This document shows positions 56,221-64,000 of a stretch of 64,000 nt of DNA, one piece after another (position 1 is the first letter of the stretch; the number at the start of each line of letters is the position of its first letter). Origin of the DNA: Marine Group I thaumarchaeote (GTDB lineage Archaea; Thermoproteota; Nitrososphaeria; Nitrososphaerales; Nitrosopumilaceae); the NCBI GenBank assembly GCA_013390785.1, contig JACASW010000004.1:38816-102815 (forward strand). The letters are read 5' to 3'. The notes beneath the pieces are model-generated. The model did no database searches. It had not been told where the DNA came from and was given only the letters and a program-made list of their open reading frames with translations. Made by a program: the position numbers and the translations under genes.

Positions 56221-56602
56221 TCTTCTTTATGTAGCCTGCAATATTGTTGTAAATATCAAATAATTCTTTTGTAATGCCAAAATCATAACTATTTTTCCAT
56301 TTTCCGTAAATACGTATACCATTATCTGTTGGATCAACAAAAATTGTTGCGTCATTAACCGATTGACTTGCAATCATTTCGTTTAATGACGAATCAGCGT
56401 TTAGATCTTCCGCCAGTTTTCCTCCTTCCCATGTTACACCAATTATTTTTTTTGAACCAAAGTGACCTGTGGTTTTAAGTCTAGTTCTTGCCACACGACG
56501 TAAACGCCATGACTCAGTATCATTACCTATCTCCTGTTGTACAACAAAATGTGCTTGAAATCTGTCCTGAGCGCCCCATGGAAGTGGATTTGGATCTTGC
56601 AT
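56213..56602 (-). CDS. Hypothetical protein, 129 aa
   Basis: Unrecognised, soluble, mainly beta/alpha protein: MQDPNPLPWGAQDRFQAHFV, RLRRVARTRLKTTGHFGSKK and VNDATIFVDPTDNGIRIYGK. It has no cysteines. It overlaps the end of endA by 8 bases (convergent), and the gene upstream (56605) may be in the same transcript. The Met before it (56605) is an alternative start. Confidence 0.65.
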   Translation of the reverse strand: MQDPNPLPWGAQDRFQAHFVVQQEIGNDTESWRLRRVARTRLKTTGHFGSKKIIGVTWEGGKLAEDLNADSSLNEMIASQSVNDATIFVDPTDNGIRIYGKWKNSYDFGITKELFDIYNNIAGYIKKIN

Positions 56603-56604
56603 CA

Positions 56605-56841
56605 TTATCCCTTCTGTATTATCTGCACTGAATTGATGTTTGTGCCAGAAACTTTCAATGAACCCTTATTGGTAATCATTCTTGTAGTCTGGGAGAAACA
56701 CCTGCTATAGTAATCTCCCTTCTCAACCTCTCCTTCTCCAATCTCATTAGGGGTTGCGCTAACACCAATCTCATTTAACATATCAGAAAATTTTTCAGGC
56801 CAATTTTTTATTACAATAGTTTCAGGTTCAGAATCTTCCAT
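56605..56841 (-). CDS. Hypothetical protein, 78 aa
   Basis: Unrecognised small protein: MEDSEPETIVIKNWPEKFSD, a stretch VSATPNEIGEGEVEKGDYYS with one Cys (RCFSQTTRMITNKGSLK) and a final VQIIQKG. Alpha/beta pattern. ATG 56841 chosen because the frame upstream is hydrophobic/basic and overlaps the region before the SDR gene. Adjacent to 56213-56602, with which it may form an operon. Confidence 0.55.
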   Translation of the reverse strand: MEDSEPETIVIKNWPEKFSDMLNEIGVSATPNEIGEGEVEKGDYYSRCFSQTTRMITNKGSLKVSGTNINSVQIIQKG

Positions 56842-56930
56842 GCCGTACTTGATTTTAGCGCATAATTTAACATTTCTTGTTGCTAGGATTAGCAACCAAA
56901 TAAATACATGAAGAACTAATTTTTGATCTC

Positions 56931-58625
56931 ATGTTAAAGTTTCAAAATAAAACAGTACTAGTTACGGGCAGTGGCACTGGTATTGGACAGGCTATTACTA
57001 AGAAATTTGTGGAAAATGGCGCAAGTGCAATAATCCTAGGAAGAAGAAAGGAACCATTGGAAGAAACTGCAAAAATGCTAGAGGGGATTATCAAGGAAAA
57101 ACAAAGTAACGCCACCATCAAAATTTTTGATGGGGTAGACGTCAGCGATGAAAAGGCTGTTACTGGGATGTTTGATTCGTTAAAAAGTGAAAATGTCAAC
57201 CTGGATGTAGTTGTAAACAATGCTGGAGTTTCTGGTCCTGTAACATGTTTTGCACATGCACCACTTGATCAGTTCAGAAGTACTGTAGACATTCATCTGA
57301 CTGGAACTTTTTGGACTTCAGTTCAGGCTCTCAGAGTAATGAAAGAAGGGGCAAAAATTATTACAATTTCAACATTTTTTGCGGAAGAAAGACCATTAGA
57401 ACAAAGACCATACAGATTTAGAGATCCATATACTGCATCCCAAGGCGCAAAAAATAGACTTGTAGAGGCAATGTCGTGGGAACTTACGGAAAAGGGTATT
57501 ATATCAATAGGAACTAATCCTGGTCCAGTTCATTCTGACAGAATTTACAAAACAGTTTATCCAAAGGCTGCATCAGAATTTCTACGTGTAAGCGGATTTG
57601 AAGATCTATCACCAAGTGAAGTTGAAGCTGCAAATAATGAGATTGTAGGATTATTGGGTGAAGACGATGAAACCATAAAGGCTGGAATAAAATCAGCTGC
57701 GGAAAAATTAGGCAATCCAGAAACTACACTTACCAATTTACTAGATAAAGTCAAAGGCATTGCAGAAAAAATTCAAAAGAATACATCAACAATGATTCCA
57801 GATCAACAATTTTTATCGCAAGAACAAGTTGCCACAACAGTCCTAACACTTTCGGACGATGACCAGGCAAAAATTCTCAATGGAAAAATAATTCCTGGTG
57901 ACAGAGTTTTCTATCCTGTCAAGTCATACATTAGATCATCTGTGGATGACTTTAGTGGATATATTGATGAAGCAAATTACTTAACTGGGAAATATATTGG
58001 AATTGAATATTTCAACTTGGAAAAATCAGAAGATATAGAACAAAGAGTAGATGGTTTGTATAAATCATTAATTGATGATTTTGGTGCACATGTTGAAGGT
58101 CCAGATGGACATTGTATGTGTGGTTGTGAGGAAGTGATTTCTGAAAAAATTAATCTAACTATTTATTTCACAGGAAATCTTCCTAATTTTTCTAAATTAA
58201 CTGAGCTATCCAGAAGTGAATGGGATAAGTTAGTTGACCAATTCATCAATGGGCCAGCCATATCTACACAAAATGCTCTTGAACATTTCGTCCCTGGTGG
58301 CTCTGATGACCCAAGAAAATTCAAAGATGCAAAAGGAAGAATAGTTATAATTGGTCCTGCTCTTCCTGCTGGCAAAAAAATTAGCGGACATGAAAGAGCA
58401 AAGGTTGAAGTTTTCAGAGGTGCGTTAAGACCGTTTACAACTACCGTCAATCAAGAATTGAGTGATGTGCTAAAATCATACGTTAGGGTATTCTTAATTT
58501 TACCTGGAACTGTTGATGGAAAAGAACCTAATGATGGGAATATTATGAATACGATTAACTACTTGATGTCAGACGAAGCAGTATCAAGTTCTGAAGTAAT
58601 TTTCTGCCCAGACGAAACAAGATAA
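56931..58625 (+). CDS. Double-SDR-domain oxidoreductase, resembling the N-terminal half of Chloroflexus malonyl-CoA reductase
   Basis: N-terminal SDR domain (about 1-215): NAD(P) motif TGSGTGIG (12-19), NNAG (96-99), Ser147 of ITIS and YTASQGAK, in which the catalytic Lys position of YxxxK is Gln171 (next Lys is 174). GTNPGPVHSDRIYKTVYPKA follows, close to the 'PGPxxSDR' of MCR. The second half (about 215-564) is a long helical segment then a degenerate SDR-like domain (KGRIVIIGPALPAGKKISGH), with a Cys cluster HCMCGCEE (about 392-399). 564 aa matches a half-MCR. A role in malonate-semialdehyde/3-hydroxypropionate chemistry of the carbon cycle is inferred; the Lys change argues for caution. 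Confidence 0.75.
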   Translation: MLKFQNKTVLVTGSGTGIGQAITKKFVENGASAIILGRRKEPLEETAKMLEGIIKEKQSNATIKIFDGVDVSDEKAVTGMFDSLKSENVNLDVVVNNAGVSGPVTCFAHAPLDQFRSTVDIHLTGTFWTSVQALRVMKEGAKIITISTFFAEERPLEQRPYRFRDPYTASQGAKNRLVEAMSWELTEKGIISIGTNPGPVHSDRIYKTVYPKAASEFLRVSGFEDLSPSEVEAANNEIVGLLGEDDETIKAGIKSAAEKLGNPETTLTNLLDKVKGIAEKIQKNTSTMIPDQQFLSQEQVATTVLTLSDDDQAKILNGKIIPGDRVFYPVKSYIRSSVDDFSGYIDEANYLTGKYIGIEYFNLEKSEDIEQRVDGLYKSLIDDFGAHVEGPDGHCMCGCEEVISEKINLTIYFTGNLPNFSKLTELSRSEWDKLVDQFINGPAISTQNALEHFVPGGSDDPRKFKDAKGRIVIIGPALPAGKKISGHERAKVEVFRGALRPFTTTVNQELSDVLKSYVRVFLILPGTVDGKEPNDGNIMNTINYLMSDEAVSSSEVIFCPDETR

Positions 58626-58627
58626 CA

Positions 58628-59383
58628 CTAGAAAATACCTGTAGAATCAATAATCAACTTGATTGCAGCTGCAATAAGCACAATTATTACTAAAATCTTC
58701 AATTTGTTTTCCTTTATCTCAAGGGACAGTCTCGCGCCTAGAATTCCTCCAGCAAATGCACCGATCGACAATAGCAATGCCTGATAGTAATCAGGATGTC
58801 CTAGCATGGAATGCATGATCAATCCGGAGAAAGATGCGAACATCAAAATGAATTGTGATGTTGGTGCCGCACGCTTCATTGAGATTCCAAGCGCAACTAC
58901 CATCAATGGTACAAAGATTAGACCACCTCCAATACCAAACAGACTTGATATTATTCCCGCAAAGAAACTAGCACCTGCTGAAAAAACAAGCAAAAGATGA
59001 GATACGTCTATGGGTTTTTCCTCTATTTTTCTTTTAAGAAATATGTATGATGCAGAAGAAATGAGAACTAGTGCAAACAAGATTTTGAAAATATCCGGAG
59101 ATATCTCAGAAGATACGAATGCACCAAGTATAGTACCAGGAACTGCCATTAAGCCAAGCTTCCAACCAAGTGAAAGCTCTATCCGTTTTTGTTTAGCGTA
59201 CATAGCTGTTGACGCCACAGAATTGCTAAACACGGCAAATAGGCTGTTACTTACAGCTAGTGTGGGAGAAAATCCCATGAATGTCAATACAGGGACAATA
59301 ATTATTCCACCTCCCAAGCCAATTATTGATCCCAATATTCCCGCAACAAACCCAAGCGGAATTAACCAAAGTTCTTCAATCAT
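58628..59383 (-). CDS. TauE/SafE-family membrane exporter
   Basis: Polytopic membrane protein (about 7-8 helices) made of two homologous halves, each starting with a GGG signature: GILGSIIGLGGGIIIVPVLT (about 16-35) and SLFGIGGGLIFVPLMVVALG. Family exports sulfite, sulfoacetate and other anions; substrate unknown. 251 aa. Next to the DUF192 gene, just two bases away. Confidence 0.9.
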   Translation of the reverse strand: MIEELWLIPLGFVAGILGSIIGLGGGIIIVPVLTFMGFSPTLAVSNSLFAVFSNSVASTAMYAKQKRIELSLGWKLGLMAVPGTILGAFVSSEISPDIFKILFALVLISSASYIFLKRKIEEKPIDVSHLLLVFSAGASFFAGIISSLFGIGGGLIFVPLMVVALGISMKRAAPTSQFILMFASFSGLIMHSMLGHPDYYQALLLSIGAFAGGILGARLSLEIKENKLKILVIIVLIAAAIKLIIDSTGIF

Positions 59384-59384
59384 G

Positions 59385-59882
59385 CTATATCGAAATTATT
59401 TCCATTTTGGAATTTTCTGTTATATTGAATTTGTCGACAAACCCAGCAGTCACTTCTAACACATACTTAGCATTATCACCTGAGACACCATTTTCTCTAC
59501 ATGCCACAACTTCTATAGTTGTCTCGCATAATGGAACATTTTTCTCAATTGCAACTACATTAGAATTTTCATCTAACCAAATTATATCCAAATTAAATTG
59601 CATACCTAACATCCACATAGAGCGTGTTCCGGATCCATCAAAGACGAATAACATTCCCTCATTATACGGAAGTTTTTCAGGGTACCATGATAACCCTCTC
59701 GTTCTTAATTCTTTTGTATCTGCAATTTGTACCTCTAAGATTTTATCGTCAATCATTATCATACCACGTGGAAATTCAACAGATTCAAGCTTAACGTCAG
59801 TTGGAAGAGTAAGCATTCCTGCTACTCCGATAATGACTGCCGCAGCTAGAATTGGAATTAAAACCTGAGTTCTTGTTGGCAT
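59385..59882 (-). CDS. DUF192 family exported protein
   Basis: N-terminal TM/signal helix (about 7-26, LIPILAAAVIIGVAGMLTL) followed by a DUF192 domain: IADTKELRTRGLSWYPEKLP, EGMLFVFDGSGTRSMWMLGM, QFNLDIIWLDEN and YVLEVTAGFVDKF. The family is small, beta-barrel-like and of unknown biochemical role, widespread in archaea. 165 aa. Co-transcribed with the exporter on the minus strand. Confidence 0.88.
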   Translation of the reverse strand: MPTRTQVLIPILAAAVIIGVAGMLTLPTDVKLESVEFPRGMIMIDDKILEVQIADTKELRTRGLSWYPEKLPYNEGMLFVFDGSGTRSMWMLGMQFNLDIIWLDENSNVVAIEKNVPLCETTIEVVACRENGVSGDNAKYVLEVTAGFVDKFNITENSKMEIISI

Positions 59883-59922
59883 GAATTAGGATGATATAAT
59901 CCGTTTAAAAACTAAAAGAATA

Positions 59923-60273
59923 TCACATCACAGAATCTTTAAAATCATGAATGGTAGAAATTGAATCTTTAGTATGACTATGGACATCAGATATCTTTGC
60001 GCCATTGTAAACTTTACCAAGATACCTACCAGCTAATATCATTGGACCGCCAACTGCACATGTAATACCAGTTGGTTCGGGAATCCATAACATAATAAAA
60101 CCAATTTTTGAAATTTTATTGCCTGGTGCTGGGGCCTTTGTTAGAGCTTTTAATGAACGCGTAGTATTCTTATCATCAAGTTTTGAAATATCCGTGTACA
60201 TTTCACTACGCCTTTTGGCTGATTCCCTCATTATCTTTAATTTCTCAATATGCCTTTGTAACGGATCCTCCAT
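59923..60273 (-). CDS. Hypothetical protein, 116 aa
   Basis: The N-terminal half is basic and helical (MEDPLQRHIEKLKIMRESAK, RSEMYTDISKLDDKN); the C-terminal half has a hydrophobic segment (ISKIGFIMLWIPEPTGITC, GGPMILAGRYLGKV) that may insert in a membrane. Ends in a His/Asp-rich tail (DVHSHTKDSISTIHDFKDS). ATG 60273 used. Divergent from the DtxR gene. Function unknown. Confidence 0.6.
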   Translation of the reverse strand: MEDPLQRHIEKLKIMRESAKRRSEMYTDISKLDDKNTTRSLKALTKAPAPGNKISKIGFIMLWIPEPTGITCAVGGPMILAGRYLGKVYNGAKISDVHSHTKDSISTIHDFKDSVM

Positions 60274-60415
60274 GAATGATAATGAAAGAAAATTAGATAA
60301 ATGTCGGTGTAAAGTTCTATCAATCAACAGTCAAAAAACTATTACAAACATAACCTGATATAGAATTTAATCAGTTAATGAAAGACACTAATTATACCAG
60401 AATTAACTAGTAATT

Positions 60416-60877
60416 ATGTTGAAAAACAGTAAAAGATTAGAATCAATCAAAGCTGCGCATAAAACTAAAAAAACAACAAGTACAACAAGTGAGGAAGATT
60501 ATCTAGAAGTAATTGCTGAATTAGTGGAATTGAAAGGATATGCAACCACATTAGATATTTCTAGATTTATGAATGTCAGCCCACCAAGTGTTACAAAAAT
60601 GCTTCAAAAATTGGATGAAAAAAAGTATCTTGAATATGAAAAGTATCACGGTATTAATTTAACTCACATTGGTAAACAGGTCGCGGATACAATTCGTCGG
60701 AAACATAGCACATTATTAGAATTTTTTGAAATTTTGAATGTTGGAAAAGGCATTGCAAATCAAGATACAGAAGGACTTGAACATCATTTAAATGACAAAA
60801 CAATAAGACAGTTAAGAAAATTCATTACATTTTTGAAATCAAACCCAAAAATCATAAAGCAGTTTCGTGAGTTTTAA
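60416..60877 (+). CDS. DtxR-family metal-dependent regulator
   Basis: Metal-responsive repressor of the DtxR/MntR type. The HTH spans EDYLEVIAELVELKGYATTL and NVSPPSVTKMLQKLDEKKYL, and the following metal/dimer segment has RKHSTLLEFFEILNVGKGIA, EGLEHHL. The basic N-terminus (about 25 residues) is extra. 153 aa; the SH3 domain of longer DtxR is absent. The target metal (Fe or Mn) cannot be read from the sequence. Confidence 0.9.
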   Translation: MLKNSKRLESIKAAHKTKKTTSTTSEEDYLEVIAELVELKGYATTLDISRFMNVSPPSVTKMLQKLDEKKYLEYEKYHGINLTHIGKQVADTIRRKHSTLLEFFEILNVGKGIANQDTEGLEHHLNDKTIRQLRKFITFLKSNPKIIKQFREF

Positions 60878-60955
60878 CATGATATTAATTTTGAGTTTAA
60901 TTACAAAACAGATCAGCAGTGAGTTTTAATTATACGGAGAAAATATGGTGATTAA

Positions 60956-61618
60956 TTGACATTCATAACCGATCTTGATGATTTGATTAGATATAGACAT
61001 GGTGATGTAAAAAAGCTAAGGGAAATTAGAGATACAGTTAGACATGATAATTTCATTACTACAGATGACAAGAACTATGTTGAATCATTAATTACTACAC
61101 ATCTAAAAAATCAACCTCTTGATAGATCCTTATCTCCTAAACAATCTGATACCAAAATAAAATTACAAGCAAAACCTACTACTAGTTCAAGTTCAAAAAG
61201 TGATTCTGCATCTAATTTTTCATCCAATAAAAAAATTGCTGTGTTCAGCGGTGTAGCTGCTGCAATAGCTATAATTGTAATTGCAGGATTTACTATAACT
61301 AACCAAACTGATACGATGGATTTTGTACCAACTACAACAACTGAACCAATATCGGTGAATGTTGATCAATCTACGTACCAAAAGGCAGACATAATTTCCA
61401 TATCAGGTGTTTCATCATCAAACGCTGAACCAGTTGAATTATCGATAGAAAATACTAATGGTATAAAAATATGGAATGAAATCATCAATCCGATGCATGG
61501 TGAGTTTTCAACACTTGTTATAGCTGGTGGTGGCGGATGGGAAAATGAAGGTGTCTATACATTAAAAGTAAAACAAGATGATTCAGCTAATAAAATTGAG
61601 TTTAAATTTGTGGCGTAA
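60956..61618 (+). CDS. Single-span membrane protein with outside beta domain, 220 aa
   Basis: TTG start. Cytoplasmic N-terminal helical part (DLIRYRHGDVKKLREIRDT), a Ser/Lys-rich linker, a TM helix (about 94-112, IAVFSGVAAAIAIIVIAGF) and an outside beta domain with VNVDQSTYQKADIISISGVS and EGVYTLKVKQDDSANKIEFK, similar to the Ig-like repeats of thaumarchaeal envelope proteins. The outside part may bind a surface component. No family name. Confidence 0.7.
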   Translation: MTFITDLDDLIRYRHGDVKKLREIRDTVRHDNFITTDDKNYVESLITTHLKNQPLDRSLSPKQSDTKIKLQAKPTTSSSSKSDSASNFSSNKKIAVFSGVAAAIAIIVIAGFTITNQTDTMDFVPTTTTEPISVNVDQSTYQKADIISISGVSSSNAEPVELSIENTNGIKIWNEIINPMHGEFSTLVIAGGGGWENEGVYTLKVKQDDSANKIEFKFVA

Positions 61619-61621
61619 AAA

Positions 61622-61852
61622 CTAGTTTATTAGATCTACATCATCCCATTTCAGTCTGTACTTTCCAACAGAACGCATGTATTCTATTCTACCACCTTTT
61701 TTGAATACTAATTTACGTTCTCTATGTGATACATCACGAATATTCAAAGTCAGATTATCATCCAACGCCTCAAAAATAGTAGGATTATTCGATAGTATTT
61801 TCCAAGATTCAGAAGGAAAATCTAGATACTGTGTTGTATGGACAATTCCCAT
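61622..61852 (-). CDS. Hypothetical protein, 76 aa
   Basis: Unrecognised soluble protein: MGIVHTTQYLDFPSESWKIL, LTLNIRDVSHRERKLVFKKG and IEYMRSVGKYRLKWDDVDLI, with beta-rich C-terminus. It lies convergent with the 60956 gene (three bases between stops). No function. Confidence 0.55.
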   Translation of the reverse strand: MGIVHTTQYLDFPSESWKILSNNPTIFEALDDNLTLNIRDVSHRERKLVFKKGGRIEYMRSVGKYRLKWDDVDLIN

Positions 61853-61938
61853 GATTCACGTGTTAGATTACAATACCTAAATGTTTTTGTTAAATTTGAT
61901 TTTGTAAAACTAATCAATCAGCTTTAATGATTATAGCT

Positions 61939-62514
61939 ATGAAAGAAACTTTATCCCTCAAAATAGTTCAAGAAAAAGTCAAAAATTGTGAAAAGTGTGA
62001 TTTGTGCACTAGTAGAAAAAATGCAGTTCCTGGAAAAGGAAATCATAATGCAGACATAGTTTTCATCGGCGAGGCACCTGGAAAAAATGAAGATGAATGT
62101 GGTGAACCATTCATTGGTACTGCGGGAAAAAAGCTTAACAATGCGCTAAAAAATGCAGGGTTAGAAAGAAGTGATGTATACATCACAAATATTGTAAAAT
62201 GTAGACCTCCTAAAAATAGAATTCCGAATGATAATGAAAAAATGATGTGTAGTAATTACCTTGAAGATGAGCTTGCGATTATTAAACCAAAAATAATTTG
62301 TCTGCTCGGTAATACATCATATCACTCAATTTTAGGTGGTAGTGAAATTTCAAAGAATCATGGAAAGTTCGTTTCCAAGGATGGTTATCTATATTTTATC
62401 TCATTTCATCCTGCTGCAATAATTTATAATCAAAAACTTGAAAAAGTATTCAAAAATGATATTAAAAAACTTGTAGATGAATTAAAAAAATTAAAAACAA
62501 AATCTGGTGATTAA
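61939..62514 (+). CDS. Uracil-DNA glycosylase, family 4
   Basis: Thermophile/archaeal-type UDG with a 4Fe-4S cluster that removes uracil from DNA. N-terminal Cys cluster (CEKCDLC), GEAPGKNEDECGEPFIGTAG (motif A), NIVKCRPPKNRIP and SFHPAAIIYN (catalytic His region) are visible. Start ATG 61939 (MKETLSLK) is preferred over 61927. 191 aa. Overlaps the MPG gene by 8 bases, a repair operon. Confidence 0.95.
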   Translation: MKETLSLKIVQEKVKNCEKCDLCTSRKNAVPGKGNHNADIVFIGEAPGKNEDECGEPFIGTAGKKLNNALKNAGLERSDVYITNIVKCRPPKNRIPNDNEKMMCSNYLEDELAIIKPKIICLLGNTSYHSILGGSEISKNHGKFVSKDGYLYFISFHPAAIIYNQKLEKVFKNDIKKLVDELKKLKTKSGD

Positions 62515-63073
62515 AATAAAAATACTACTAAAAAAATTTTACATGAATGACACTAAACAAGTAGCAAAAGATCTATTAGGAAAAACATTAGTAAGAAAAA
62601 TTGGAACACAGATATTATCTGGTGTAATAACAGAAACTGAGGCATACAAAGGAGAAAATGACCCAGCTAGTCATGCATCAAGAAAAAAGACTGAACGAAA
62701 TAAAATCATGTTTAGTGAAGTTGGTATTGCGTATGTATATTTTACATATGGTATGCATTATTGTTTTAACGTGGTTGCAAAAAAAAAGAATGATAAAGCT
62801 GGAGCAGTTCTGATACGTGCGATTCAACCACAGCAAGGAATTAATCATATGATAAAAAATAGAAAAACTGATATTATTTCTAATTTGACAAATGGGCCTG
62901 GAAAACTAACTCAAGCAATGCAGATTACACTAAAACAATATAATCACGACCTAACAAAAAAATCATCATTGTTTATTATTGATGGTGAAAAACCAAATAA
63001 AATTATTGCAAAGCCTAGAGTGGGAATAAAAATAGGTGTTGACAAGCTATGGAATTTCAGTTATAAGATCTAG
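62507..63073 (+). CDS. DNA-3-methyladenine glycosylase, MPG (AAG) family
   Basis: Excises alkylated and deaminated purines. Diagnostic pieces: TETEAYKGENDPASHASRKK (general-base Glu), YVYFTYGMHYCFNVVA and GPGKLTQAMQITLKQYN; VGIKIGVDKLWNFSYK closes it. GTG start overlapping the UDG end, needed because the family-conserved LKKFY precedes the first ATG (62543). Rare in archaea compared to AlkA-type, so a useful marker. 188 aa. Confidence 0.92.
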   Translation: MIKIKILLKKFYMNDTKQVAKDLLGKTLVRKIGTQILSGVITETEAYKGENDPASHASRKKTERNKIMFSEVGIAYVYFTYGMHYCFNVVAKKKNDKAGAVLIRAIQPQQGINHMIKNRKTDIISNLTNGPGKLTQAMQITLKQYNHDLTKKSSLFIIDGEKPNKIIAKPRVGIKIGVDKLWNFSYKI

Positions 63074-63729
63074 TTTTGATTATTGTCATCATCTTCTAGT
63101 GTCCATGGGGCAACTCTCCTGAGTATCCTTTCCCAATCTAATCGTAATAAAAGAATTACAATGATTGTCATTGCTAAACCTAAGCCAATAATACCAATGT
63201 AAACTGGTAATGGATCTTCAATATCTTGTAATATTGGTTCTAAAAGTGATAACCCCATGTAATGTGAGATTAATACAATAACATAATACAAGACGATCTT
63301 CCCCAATAACGTAGCAACAAAAAATCTTTTTGGATTATATTTTGCTAATCCTAATGGAATGTAAACTAAATCATCAGGAATAGGAGTTGCAGCAGCAACA
63401 AAAGCTGCCGAACCACCATATCGTTTGACTAATTTCTGAAATGGTTTCATTCGTTGTTTGGTTTTTTCGGAAATAATTTTTCTTCCACCATAGCTAACGT
63501 AAAATATTATTTGCTTAGCTGCAGTAGATGTTAATGCGGCAATTAGAACCAAAATATGAATATCAAATTGTTCGCCTACTGCCATCGTAGCTACCAAAAC
63601 AAATGAAGGGATTGGTACAAATGGTATAAGTGAACCAAAAAAACTTACAATAGCTAAACCAAGATAACCAACTTCGGGAGTAAAAGGAAATAATTCCCAA
63701 AGATCCACATGTCGATCAGTATCACGCAT
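63070..63729 (-). CDS. VTT (DedA/SNARE-associated)-domain membrane protein
   Basis: Polytopic membrane protein (about 5 helices) with the VTT domain: SFFGSLIPFVPIPSFVLVAT, KQIIFYVSYGGRKIISEKTK and AFVAAATPIPDDLVYIPLGL. DedA-like proteins act in lipid scrambling or membrane homeostasis. The C-terminus is acidic (LEDDDNNQN). 219 aa. Confidence 0.85.
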   Translation of the reverse strand: MRDTDRHVDLWELFPFTPEVGYLGLAIVSFFGSLIPFVPIPSFVLVATMAVGEQFDIHILVLIAALTSTAAKQIIFYVSYGGRKIISEKTKQRMKPFQKLVKRYGGSAAFVAAATPIPDDLVYIPLGLAKYNPKRFFVATLLGKIVLYYVIVLISHYMGLSLLEPILQDIEDPLPVYIGIIGLGLAMTIIVILLLRLDWERILRRVAPWTLEDDDNNQN

Positions 63730-63810
63730 TATTTAACTCTAAAAAAAATAATCGTTAGTCGTCAATTGCGATCAAAATATGTTTTTTTATGATCGACCCA
63801 TACTATAATC

Positions 63811-63900
63811 ATGTATTCAACATGTTCACAATGTGGTAGATTAGTAACAAGGCCAGAGGCTAAATATTGTTCTGATGAATGCGAGGAAAATGCAAACTAG
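63811..63900 (+). CDS. Tiny zinc-knuckle-like protein, 29 aa
   Basis: MYSTCSQCGRLVTRPEAKYC followed by SDECEENAN: four Cys as CxxC...CxxxC form a treble-clef/zinc-knuckle-like pattern. A TATA-like TATAAT lies close upstream (about 63801), so leaderless expression is possible. Very short; conservation would decide. Confidence 0.45.
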   Translation: MYSTCSQCGRLVTRPEAKYCSDECEENAN

Positions 63901-63923
63901 TAAAATCTTACAACTATAATTAA

Positions 63924-64000
63924 TTATTCATAAAGCCAGCATAAGACATGTCCTGATTCTGTTTTTATTTTTGGTGGATCAGTTTTACATTTATCCATTG
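63924..64000 (-). CDS. 3' end of an oligopeptide-type ABC transporter ATPase, cut by the window end
   Basis: The minus-strand frame, open to the end of the window, ends MDKCKTDPPKIKTESGHVLC followed by WLYE. This matches the C-terminal oligo_HPY-type extension of Dpp/Opp ATPases (C-x-PP-x-GH-x-x-C-x-LY). Only about 25 residues are visible, so the call rests on this pattern. Confidence 0.55.
   Translation of the reverse strand, partial: MDKCKTDPPKIKTESGHVLCWLYE

Overview
The window is chromosomal DNA of an ammonia-oxidising-type archaeon of the Nitrososphaerota (Thaumarchaeota), most like Nitrosopumilales. The evidence is a very A+T-rich genome, an archaeal 16S-23S rRNA operon with no tRNA in the spacer, archaeal ribosomal protein genes including eS4, aEF-1alpha, aRF1, PurP, FEN1, RpoP, an ESCRT-III (CdvB-type) protein, a DnaJ-ferredoxin fusion typical of this phylum, and 3-hydroxyacyl-CoA dehydrogenase of the kind used in the 3-hydroxypropionate/4-hydroxybutyrate carbon cycle. 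I see no phage, insertion sequence or CRISPR array. Genes are densely packed, many start with TTG or GTG, and many have a TATA box about 25 bases before the start codon, as expected of leaderless transcripts.

Layout. 1-4000: end of an AONS-type PLP enzyme, CdvB paralogue, proteasome alpha, a SPOUT methyltransferase and three tiny membrane proteins. 4019-11752: ribosomal protein cluster L3-L4-L23-S19-L22-S3-L29 | S17-L14-L24-S4e-L5-S14-S8-L6, with L2 missing between L23 and S19 and nothing of the usual distal spc genes after L6. 11797-14600: tRNA-Asn, a zinc ribbon protein, a fold-rich intergenic region, a very basic histone-H1-like protein, a PPOX enzyme, DUF371 and a wHTH regulator. 14800-33623: purine biosynthesis (purC, purP, purF-purL-purQ, purS) interleaved with NDH-2, the aspS-gatC-gatA-gatB operon for amidation of tRNA-bound Asp/Glu, three related small wHTH genes, an orphan cbtB and aRF1. 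33678-36363: intron-containing tRNA-Ser(CGA), FEN1, thioredoxin reductase and a RAM-domain protein. 36420-41446: a probable new small RNA with its own TATA box, then the 23S and 16S rRNA genes (minus strand) with long processing stems. 41518-51403: HemL-like aminotransferase, TPR, cupin, DnaJ-Fer, HIT, 3-hydroxyacyl-CoA dehydrogenase, a zinc-finger cluster and the RpoP-S10-EF1A genes. 51537-64000: FBP aldolase/phosphatase, DNA ligase, DUF47/PhoU-like, tRNA-splicing endonuclease, a double-SDR enzyme resembling the N-terminal half of Chloroflexus malonyl-CoA reductase, a TauE exporter, a DtxR regulator, and an overlapping pair of base-excision glycosylases (UDG family 4 and MPG).

Genes that work together: aspS/gatCAB with tRNA-Asn (indirect Asn-tRNA synthesis, supported by a non-discriminating residue in AspRS); endA with the tRNA-Ser intron and the rRNA processing stems; seven purine genes plus a stand-alone RAM domain coupled to purF; FEN1, ligase, UDG and MPG in DNA repair. 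The most interesting unexplained items are the small structured RNA at 36420-36519, the fold-rich region 12520-12735, and a set of 35-38-residue single-span membrane proteins.
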